The position numbers and the translations under genes are program-made. Shown piece by piece: positions 19,990 to 31,900 of a DNA stretch of 41,363 nt. Each line of letters opens with the position of its first letter. Position 1 is the stretch's first letter. Origin of the DNA: an uncultured Bacteroidota bacterium (GTDB lineage: Bacteria; Bacteroidota; Bacteroidia; Chitinophagales; Chitinophagaceae). The notes below the pieces were generated by a model. The model had not been told where the DNA came from. It saw only the letters and a program-made list of their open reading frames with translations, and did no database searches. Where the stretch lies: contig CAIRZD010000134.1 of NCBI GenBank assembly GCA_903882965.1, positions 1 to 41,363 on the forward strand, read 5' to 3'.

Positions 19990-22900
19990 CTACTGCTCTA
20001 TCACAAAGTGGAAAACTTTATGCCCGCTTACGGAATTAAGATTAAGCATATACATTCCATTTGCTAGTGTATTACCAAGTGATATCTGCTCGCTAATATT
20101 TCCATTATGAGTCATCACATTTTTCTTGTAAACCACCTGGCCAAGCATGTCTGTTATCTCCATAGATATCTCCTCATCGATGACCCCAATTGAGCCCTTT
20201 ACCAAAAATTGTCCTTTATTAGGGTTAGGGATCAACCACACATCTCCTGTTCCGGATAATTGTTGTACCCCTGTGGCAACAACATTTAAGATAACAGTAT
20301 TAAATGAAGCGTATCCACAAGGCCCCGAGCTGGTAACAACACATGTAACAGAGTCATTATTTACGAATCCTGCCGACACTAAAACATCACTTGTTGCTGC
20401 TCCAATAATAGTAGAGTTGATAAACCATTGATATGTGACAATAGGGCCTCCGCCGGTAACAACTGCAGTAAATGTATCAGCCTCACCCGTATGTATTGTC
20501 GTTCCACGAGATGAGTAAATTGTTACTGTAGGGATGTATGAGGTATCGACATACAATGCAATATGATTACTCGAAACTGTATCGGAAACTTTGCAACGTA
20601 AGCTGCTCGCTAGTTTGCAATAAATATTATCACCATTTACAGGCACAAGCCCATAAGATGCTCCTGCTGAAACCTGAGGAATATTATTAAGATACCAAAC
20701 ATACGCCGGGATTGATCCACCATTTACGCCAACAGCAGTAAATAATACAGCTGATCCTAAACAAACCGTATCGCCAGAATTAACAGAGATACTAACCGAG
20801 CTTGTATCTGTCGTGATCACAGAAATTGTATCTGTTGCTACCGCTGTTGCAGGGCTTGTGCAAGCTGCATTACTGGTTAGTATTACTGACACTACATCTC
20901 CATTTGAAGGGACATAATTATAGGTGGTGCCGGTTGCTGATGTAATAGTTGTATTTACTTTCCATTGATAAACCGGTGTCGTACCACCATTAATCGGTAT
21001 AGCTGTAAAAAGTATTGGTGTACCGGAACATACAGTATCTCCAGACACAGGTACCAGACTTACAGACGGCATCACTACCGGGTTAACTGTAACAACTGTA
21101 GTTGTCACGCACCCTGTAGATAACATGTAAGAAATCACTGATGTTCCAGCTGTTACACCAGTAGTGATGCCGGTCGATCCGATACTAACATTACCATTAC
21201 TCGCACTCCAGCTACCACCGGCAGGCATAGAATTTAATGTGGTAACAATTCCAATACAAACTTCAGCAGCACCAGTAATAGTTGTAGGTACTACATTGAC
21301 GGTAATGGTGGCCATATTCATACACCCGGTGGCAAGAACATATGTTATAACAGACGTTCCGGCAACTGAGCCCATAACAAAACCGTTTGACGAACCTATT
21401 GTAGCATTGCTATTGCTACTACTCCAGGTGCCGCCTGTAGTAGTAGAATTTAATGTAGTTACCAACCCTACACAAACAACCGCAGTACCGGTAATATCAT
21501 CCGGCACTGCATTAACTGTAACAATTGCAGTGTTAAAACAACCTGTAGAAAGTGTATACGTAACAATTACAGTACCTGCGGTAATACCTGTTACTGCACC
21601 GGTTGATGACCCGATGACTGCATTAGTATTACTACAACTCCAAGTGCCATCTACAGGAAGAGGAGAGGTTAAAGTAGTGGTTGAACCAACACAAACCGTA
21701 GCTATTCCGGCAATTGAGCCGGGGGTAGGATCAATTGTAACAGTAATAGTATTTATACAACCTGAAGCAAGTGTATACGTAATTGTTGAAGTACCCGAAA
21801 TTGAACCGGTTGCAATACCAGTCGATGACCCGATGATAGCATCAATGTTACTGCTACTCCAAGTTCCACCTGCAGGTGTAGCGTTTAAAGTAATTGTCGA
21901 CCCTACACAAACTTCAGGAGTGCCGGTTATAATAGACGGATTAGGGTTAATTGCGATTACGATGCTATCGAAACAACCAGTAGGCAACGCATAAGTAATA
22001 GTGCCGGTTCCGGATGCATTACCGGTAACAATACCTGTAGAGCCAACGCTAACATTACCACTACTGCTCCAAGTACCACCACCTGCATCACTTAAACTCG
22101 TTGTTAATCCCTGGCATATAGTTGTGTTACCTAATATTGGTGTTGGCAATGGGTTAATGGTTACAACAGCATATATTGGTGTAGTTGACGGGACTAAATA
22201 AGTAATTGTGTCTGTACCTGCGATGTTACCGGTAAGGATACCGGAAATTGAGCCGATTGTTGCATTTCCATTGCTGCAACTCCAGGTACCGCCTGCTTCC
22301 AGGTCACTTAAAGTTGTAGTTCCGTTAATACATACAACCATAACTCCACCTATTCCTGGAGGAACAGTATTCACTGTCATTATGGTTGTAGTAATACAAT
22401 CTGTGGTTGACGTGAAAGTAATAATTGACGTACCGGAAGTTATTCCGGATACAGTGCCTGTTGTTGAGCCAATTGTAATATTACCATTATTGCTACTCCA
22501 CGTACCTGTACTCGCATCAGTTAAAGTAGTTGGTATACCAATGGTTACGACACTTGACCCAAGTATTGAGGCTGGCAAAGGATTAACAGTAACAATTGTC
22601 GTATATATCGTTGATGGACTGCAACCACTACCTGTGGCACTTACCGTTAATGAATATGTAGTAGTAACAGAGGGCGCTTCAATTGGGTTCTGTAAAGTTG
22701 AAGTGAAGCCATCCGATCCTACCCAAGACCATGCTGTAGCATTGGTGGAATTTGCAAATAACGAAGCATTAAATCCATCACATATAGCGCCGTCATTGGT
22801 AGCGCCTGTAGAAAATGGCACTGGATTAACAGAAACTGTTGTTGTATAAATTGCAGATGGACTGCAGCCACTGCCGGAATTACTAACCGTCAATGAATAA

Positions 22901-25900
22901 GTAGTAGTAATTGTTGGGGATGCAATTGGATTCTGAGATATAAAACTAGAACCATCGGAACCAACCCAAGACCATGAGCCGGCATTTAACGAATTAGAAC
23001 TCAATGTTACTGTACCTCCATTACATATCGAACCACCATTCGTTGCACCAGTTGATGTAGGCACTGGGTAAACAGTAACCGATGTAGTATAAACCGTCGA
23101 TGGATTACAAGCCCCACCAGCACTACTTACTGTTAATGAATAAGTCGTAGTTATTGTTGGGGTAAATGATGGATTTTGAAAGGAAGATGTAGATGCATCG
23201 GAACCGATCCATGACCATATTGTTGCATTACTTGAATTTGCAAGCAATGATACAGTACCTCCATTACATATTGCTCCGCTATTAGTTACCCCAGTTGATG
23301 ATGGTATTGGATTAACGGTAACTGTAGTTATATATATTATTGAAGAATTACAACCGCTGCCGGCACTACTTAATGTAAGTGAATAAGTAGTTGTCACGGT
23401 TGGCGTATTCGTTGGGTTTTGCAGTGCGGACGTAAACCCATTTGATCCGATCCATGACCACATTGCAGCATTGCTTGAGTTAGCGTTTAATGTAACGGTA
23501 CCACCACTACATATTGTTCCGCTATTCGTAGCTCCGGTTGATGATGGGACTGCATTTACTGAAACTATGGTTAAATATTCAGTTGAAGGAATACAACCAC
23601 TTCCTAAACTACTTACAGTAAGTGAATAAGTCGTAGTTACTGTTGGGGTATTTGTTGGATTTTGCATTGAAGAGGTAAATCCATTCGAACCAATCCAAGA
23701 CCAGGCAGTGGCATTGCTGGAATTGGCGTTTAATGCTACCGTACCACCATTACATATAATACCATTGTTAGTAGCACCGGTTGATGATGGTACTGGATTA
23801 ACAGAAACTGTAGTTAAATAAACTGTCGGAGAAGCACAACCATTTCCCAGAGCGCTGACAGTTAATGAGTAAGTAGTAACAACAGTTGGGGTAAATGACG
23901 GGTTTTGCAAAGAAGACGTTGACGCATCTGAACCAGCCCATGACCACATCGTTGCATTACTTGAATTTGAGAACAACGATACTGTTCCACCATTACATAT
24001 AACGCCACTATTAGTTGCACCTGTTGATGATGGCATCGCATTAACAGTAACAGTCGTTGCATATACTGTTGCTGGGCTGCAACCACTACCCGTGCTGCTT
24101 AATGTAAGTGAATAAGTAGTAGTTACTGTAGGAGTGTTTGTTGGATTTTGCAAAGTAGAGGTAAACCCATTTGACCCTATCCATAACCATGCAGTAGTGT
24201 TATTTGAGTTGGCAGTTAATGTAGCAGTACCTCCATTACATATAGCCCCCCCATTTGTAGCTCCTGTTGATGAGGGCACTGGATTTACCAAAGCAATAGT
24301 TGTGTAAACTGTGCTTGGATTACAACCGCTACCCACGCTGCCGACAGTAAGTGAATAAGTAGTTGTAACGGTAGGGGTATTTGAAGGGTTTTGCAATGAA
24401 GAGGTAAACCCATTTGAACCTGTCCACGACCAGGCAGTTGCATTGCTTGAATTCGCATTTAATATTACAGTACCACCATTACATATAGCACCATTATTTG
24501 TTATGCCGGCGGACGATGGCAGCGGGTTTACAGAAACAACAGTAGTATAAACTGTATTTGGATTACACCCACTCGATGACCCGCTTATTGTCAATGAATA
24601 AGTAGTAGTAACCGTTGGCGTGTTTGATGGATTTTGCAATGTTGATGTGAACCCATTTGACCCACTCCATAACCACGCTGTTGCATTATTGGAATTGGCA
24701 TACAAAACTGCAGTTCCACCATTACATATTGGCCCACTACTAGTTACCCCGGTTGAAGATGGTGTAGGATTTACTGAAACTATCGTAGTATAAATCGTTG
24801 ATGGACTGCAACCACTACCTGCACTACTTAGCGAGAGCGAATAAGTAGTAGTTACTGTTGGTGTATTTGTTGGATTTTGTATAGTAGACGTAAACCCATT
24901 TGACCCGACCCACAACCAGGCAGTTGCATTACTGGAGTTAGCATTCAGGGTTGCCGTTCCTCCGCTGCATATTGCCCCACTGTTAGTCGCACCTGTTGAC
25001 GACGGCACAGGATTCACAGAAACTACAGTGCTATAAATAGCTGATGGATTACAACCATTTCCTGCACTGCTCACTGTTAGTGAATAGGTAGTAGTTACCG
25101 TTGGTGTATTCGTAGGATTTTGCAATGAAGAGGTAAATCCATTTGACCCAATCCATGACCATGCAGTAGCACCAACCGAATTCGCGCTTAATGTTGCAGT
25201 ACCGCCATTACATATTGCATTAGTTGTAGCTCCGGTTGATGATGGCACTGCATTAACTGATACAACAGTTGTATAAATTGCGGATGAATTACAACTACTC
25301 CCTGCTCCTGTTAAAGTCAGTGAATAAGTAGTAGTTACTGTTGGGCTAACAATTGGGTTATGGATTGAAGATGTAGAACCATCAGAGCCCATCCATGACC
25401 ATGCATTTGCATTGCTGGAGTTAGCATTTAATGTTGCCGTACCACCAATACATATTGGCCCGCTATTAGTAACTCCTGTTGATGATGGCGTAGCGTTAAC
25501 CGAAACTGTTGTAGTATAAATTGTTGACGGATTACAACCACTGCCTGCGGCACTCACCGTAAGTGAATAAGTGGTAGTTACGGTTGGTGTAGGTGTAGGG
25601 TTCTGACTGGAAGAAGTATATCCGCCAACAGCGGTCCACGACCATGCAGTCGCATTACTGGAATTAGCATTTAACGTAGCCGTACCTCCGTTGCATATGG
25701 CTCCCCCATTTGTTGCTCCTGTTGATGATGGCACTGCATTAACTGAAACGGTTGCAGTATAAACTGTTCCTGAATTACAACCACTACCTGTGCTACTTAC
25801 CGTAAGTGAATATGTAGTAGTTACAGTTGGTGTATTTGTTGGGTTTTGCAATGAAGAAGTAAAGCCGTTAGATCCTGTCCACGACCATGCAGTTGCACCC

Positions 25901-28900
25901 GTTGAATTAGCATTCAATGTTGTCGAACCGCCATTACATATTGCGCTGACGGTAACACCGGTTGATGAAGGCACCGGATTAACAGAAACTGTAGTAGTAT
26001 ATACTGTTGAAGGGGCACAACCAACGCCTGAACTGCTTACTGTTAATGAATAAACAGTAGTTACAGTTGGCGTATTCGTTGGATTTTGTGCTGATGAAGT
26101 AAAGCCATTTGACCCCAACCACGACCAAACAGTAGCACCTACAGAATTGGCTGTTAATGTTACCGTACCACCGTTACATATTGCCCCGCTATTAATTATG
26201 CCGGTTGAAATCGGTAAAGTATTCACCGTAGCTGAAGTTGTATACGTTGCAACACAGCCTGCACCGGCGCCATTACTTATAGTTACCGTATATATCCCGC
26301 TTGCGGAAGTAGTTGCACCTGCAACACTCGGGTTTGCTGTAGTAGAATTTGCGATCGAAACCGGACCTGTCCATAAGTAACCGGAAACATTTGTAGCCCC
26401 GTTTGCAGAAAGGCTCAGTGTAGAACCAGCACATATTGGGCTATTACTTGATGCGCTGGTAAGTGACGGAGCAGCGTTAACTGTCAATACGCTTGTTGCG
26501 ATACAACCCGTTGGCAATGTATAAGTGATTGTCGTTGTGCCAGGCGACACACCCAAAACAGATCCAGAAGTTCCAATTGATCCCACCGCGGTATTACTAC
26601 TGCTCCATGTACCGCCTCCTGCATCGCTTAAGTTGGTAATACCACCAACACATACAGCAAGATTACCAGAAATAGTTGATGGTGATGCGTTAACCGTAAC
26701 CGTTGCAGTTGCAGTACTGCTGCAAAAACCATTTGTGGCACTCGCTGTGTAAGTAATTATCCCAACGGTTGGCGCAGCATATACAGTATCAGTAAGTGTA
26801 CCGGCATATGCGGTTCCACTGGTGTTAGTATATAAACCTGAAACTGGCGACCATGTTGTAGTAACCGGAATAGTATAATTCACAGTTATAGAATATCCTG
26901 TAAGAAATGTGGCTGCATTAGTTCCTGCTGCATAAGAATTATGAGCGATCAATGTCCAGGTTCCGTTAGGCACTGTATATAACGACTCCCAACTCGTAGT
27001 AGTTGTCGAATAACTTGGAATAGAACTCGGAGTTGTAGAATCGGCAGCAAAGATGCCTGTAAACGGCGAAACACTACCTGTAGCGCTTAGTGCAGTTACC
27101 CCAGCCGAACTGATAATAGTATTTGTAAACGAATCATTATGGGCTGCATTATGGACGCCCTCCAGGTAAATCAAATCCAATATCTGCCCATTAGGCGCCT
27201 GTAAATTAAATTCATAATCCTCAATGTAAGAAGATGTAAAATTCAATGTAGCATAAGCACCTGTAATGGTTGCATTTGCAGGAATCCCACTTATCGTGAG
27301 TGGCGAGGTGACAGTAACCGAGGGCGCACCTACAGAAACACTTATTACACCTGTTGTTGCCGAAGCAGTAACAGGAAGAATACCGCTGGTTGCTGTTAGC
27401 ATCTCAACAGGGCCGCCGGCACACATAGAATAAGCCGTTGGAGACACAGACACACCTGTAGGCGAATTTAATATATTTACGGTAGTAGTTATATTATTGA
27501 TACAAGTACCGTTACTATATGTATAAGTGATTACAGAACTGCCAACCGCTAATCCTGTCAGGCTTCCTGAAGTACCAATGGTAGCTACCGAAATATTTCC
27601 GCTACTCCAGGTTCCTCCTGCACTAGAATTACTCAGAATAGAGGTAGATGATGAGCTCAGACAAAGGTTAGTAACACCTGTTATAGGCGATAGTACCGGC
27701 AGTCCATTTATCGTAACAACTACCGTTGAAGTCCCTGAACAGGACCCGCTGGACAATGTATAACTTATTAAAGCAGTACCACCGGTAATACCTGTCACAG
27801 TCCCCGAAGTAGAACCTACGGCAGCAACACCTGTGTTAGCACTGGTCCATACACCGCCAACAGTTGAATCTGTAAGTGTAGTTGACTGCCCCGCACAAAC
27901 ACTTGCTACACCTTCTACAGCAGGCACGTAAAGAGCTGAATTGATATTTACCGGCACAGTTGATGACGTAACACAAAATCCATTTGTCGCGCTTACGGTA
28001 TAAACTGTAGAAACAGTTGGTAAAGAATATACGGTATCAGTTGCAGCACCAGCTATATATGATACTCCTGCGCTTGAGTTAGTATATAAACCAGCTGCTG
28101 ATGACCACGTTATAGGAACTTGGCTATTGTAATAAATAGTTATTGACCATGAAGTAATTGTAAATGTATTTGTCGAATAATTATCCAATCCGGCCAATGT
28201 CCATATGCCGTTAGGAGTAGATGCTACCAATGGCAGCCATGACGTGGTTGTAGCTGCATAGGTTGTGAAAGCTTTTTGTAAAGAAACACCACTATCGGCA
28301 GCCCAGACGCCAGTAAAAGGCGCACCAATCGAGTTATTGGGTATTGAGTTAACGCCCATAGAACTGATAGTTGTATTTGTAAAATTCACGCCCGCATTTC
28401 CGGTGGTAGTACCAATAAGGTTAATAGTGCTTCCATTGGGTGCTACCAGGTTAATTTCTGCATCACCGTCATAACTGGATGTAGCATTGATATTTACTGC
28501 AATACCTGTTATAATAGCGTTGGCAGGAATAGCATTTAAAGTAAGAGTGGTAGCGGTTGGCGCTACGGTGTTACAAACAACTGCTATCGTACCGGATGAA
28601 ACAGTAGCTGATGTGGGAACATATCCTCCCGTGGCGACCAGCATTTGGGCCGGGCTGCTGGGGCATAAACTTGCCAAAGACGGTGACACAGAAACCGTTG
28701 TCGGTCCGTTCAATACGCTTAGCGTGGTTGTTACGCTATTAGGGCATGTGCCATTATTAAACGTGTATGTAATAATAGAACTACCTACAGTTAATGCTGT
28801 TGCAATACCGGAAGAAGACCCAACCGAAGCTACGGTTGCATTTGAACTACTCCAGATAAATGTACCGCTGGTTGTTGCGTCAGTCAAAGTTGAACTGGTT

Positions 28901-31900
28901 GTTGTACCAATACAAAGATTGGTGTTACCCGTAATTGGAGATACCGTGGGCAATGGATTTACGGTAACGACCTTAGTTGCAACTCCGTTACAGCTACCAC
29001 TGCTAAGTGAAAAAGAAATCGTTGCGGTACCATTACTTAACCCGGTCACAACCCCGGTAGCTGATACAGTAGCTGCACCGGTGCTACTCCATACCCCACC
29101 TGATGTAGAATCAGTCATTGTTACATTACTTCCCACACAGATTGATGATGGCCCTTGTATAGATGGAACATATAACGGGTTTGAATAAATAGCCAGTAAG
29201 CTTGAAGTACTTGTACATGCTCCTACCGCAGCAGTAACATTATAAGTTGTCGTCACAGTTGGTAAAACATATACACTCGATGTAGAAGTACCGGATACAT
29301 ATGCAGTTCCGCTTGTGTTTGAATACAAGCCTCCAACAGGAGACCAGGTTACGCTTGGAAATACTGTGTAGCCTATATTTATGGTCCAGTTTTTAAGTGT
29401 ATCTTCAGCAAAACCATTATACGAAATAAATGTCCAGTTACCGTTTGGTGTAGTGTATAAATTCGTCCATAAAGTTGTATTCGATTTATAACCTGCCGGC
29501 GTTGTTGGTCCAACATTGAATGCTTCACTCGCAATATATGGTACACCTGAAACCATCAATCCTGAACCGGCTATAGGCAAAGCAGTTGTACCGACAGAGC
29601 TTATGTTAACATTAGAAAAACCACCGGTATGCGAGCCGCCTCCTTTTTTATTATCTAAATTAATGATACTGCCATCGGGCGCCCTTAAGTTGAAGATATT
29701 ATCATCCTGGTATGCGGTTGATGTGCCACCAATGTTAAATGTTACAGAAACACTTGTTATCGTTGCGCCGGCAGGGATACCACTTACTATGACCGAACTG
29801 GTATCGACAACATTTACTCCGTTTTGCACAAGAGTAGCACGTGTATAAGTAGCAGAAACAGCCCCGGACACTGTATCTCCGGTAGCAGTCACCAATGCGG
29901 CTGGGCTGCTCGCACAGAAGCTCAACAGTAATGGTGTTACTATAGGCGTTGGTGGTACCGGATTAATTACTACAGTTTGAGTAGCCGCACATCCGGTTGG
30001 GAGGGTATAACTAATAGTTGTTGTGCCGGCAACTACACCATAATATATACCTGCAGAACCTATGGTTCCTACCGCAGTATTACTACTGCTCCATGTGCCG
30101 CTTGCAGTGACATCACTTAATGTCAGGCTAGATCCAACACAATTACTCGTGGCTCCAAGTATTGCTGAAGGCAATGGATTAACAGTAAGTATTGCTACTG
30201 CTGAGTTTAATGTAGCAGTTGTTGGTATACACCCCACTGTAGCCTTATAATAGGTAGTGGCTGAGATGGTAGGAGTATAAGTAGGGTTTGATGCGCCCGT
30301 TATTGCTGAATAGGTTACACCATCCGTAGATGATTGCCATTGATAACTATTACCGGTATTAGTAGTAGCCCCGGCAAGGCTAAGTATTGAAGATCCTGAA
30401 CCGCAAATTGCAGCTGGGGTGCCCGTAGCCGCTCCGGCAGATGTAGTGCAATCAGGAGCACCTGCAATATAATCTCCCGAAAAACTTGCGCCACTAACTC
30501 CTGCAGAGGTTGATGCATATGAAAGTAACGGTAAACTTGCAGTTGTTGTATTAGTAATTGAAGGTGATGTAGTCCATGAGCCTGCATACTGCCTGACGAT
30601 ATAATTGGTATTAGGACCGCCTCCGGCCATATCGCCAAGGTTATAACTTAAAGCTACATTAACATTGCCTGAAGTAACAAGAGCAGAGGCCACATTGGTA
30701 ACAGCCCAGTAATGTTTTACATAGTTACTTGTACTAATGAATGAATTAAGATTAGGATCAATACCTGTAGTTGATTTTACCGTCACATAACCTGAGGCTG
30801 TTATGGCACCGGGAAAAGTAAGTGTAATAGGCGCGTAGGTAATATCTCCCACCTGGTATGTTCTTGAAACACCTGTACCCGTTGGCAACGCCAATGACAG
30901 GTTCCCGTTTACATAAGATGCAGCGCTCCCTCCAAGAACAATACCAGATGCATCTACATTAATAGAATTAATCCCTGTCGAAATAACTCCGTTCGTAAGT
31001 AATAATAGATCATCGAATCCGGAAATATTCATCGGAGAATTTAAAGTAAGGCCTGTGCCATTATTGATGTTTACCATATTGAAGGTATTCCCACCGACAA
31101 GGGCTGAAGAATAGCTTTGTGGACTTGTCCCATCAAATACAAGCGCACTACCCAATGGCATTGAAAGTAAAGGGTTAGTGTTCAGGTAGATAAAATTACC
31201 TCCAAGATCCAATGAATCTCCTTCAAAATTAAAAGCACCAGTTGCTGTATCAGTAATAATAAGATTACCTTTTACTATAAATTTCCCGTTTAGTTTTACT
31301 TGTATCCCATTATTTAATATCAGGTTGTTTACGGCAGCTACGTTAGGGGCACTCGTTCCACCCCTTATATTCTGTGAACCGGAACCAGAACCATTCATCC
31401 AAATGGTACCTGTGAAATCATACGCCGCAGTATTACCTGAAAAATCAAGATTATTAACCACAGTAATAACATTACCACTATCTATGAATTGTGGCGCTGC
31501 TCCATTTAGTATCATTATAGTACTATTATGAGCATTTACAGTTGTATTTGATGCCAATGAAACGGAGCCGCCAAGTGGCGATCTTGCATTGGTGCTACCA
31601 ATATCCAGGTTCCAGATAGTCAATGGAAGCCCATTAGCATTTATTAGCTGAGTATTATTACCGTATGTAACAAGACTATATCCCAGTGTACCATTAGCTC
31701 CAATAAAAGAAGCACCGGCAGAACCCTCCAATATGAAATTTCCGGCAAACATCAACTTCTGTGTTGCAGCGGGAAGCGCCACCGTTGAGTTGTTAAAAGT
31801 AATATTACCATATGCAGGAGATACCGTAGGTACAGTAACACCTGATAAATTGGTAAATACTACTGTACTTGCAGGATCTAAAGAACCTAGCGTAGGAAGT

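Noticed and set aside
21164-21994. 276-aa open frame on the plus strand
   Set aside because: It is antisense to the Big2 and Ig-like array of giant 2. Its Val/Pro/Thr-rich periodic product is the mirror of the repeats, with no independent start signal or family resemblance.
28487-29188. 233-aa plus-strand open frame
   Set aside because: Antisense shadow of the P-like and Big2 modules of giant 2. Similar plus-strand frames recur wherever the repeats recur, which shows that repeat codon composition causes them.
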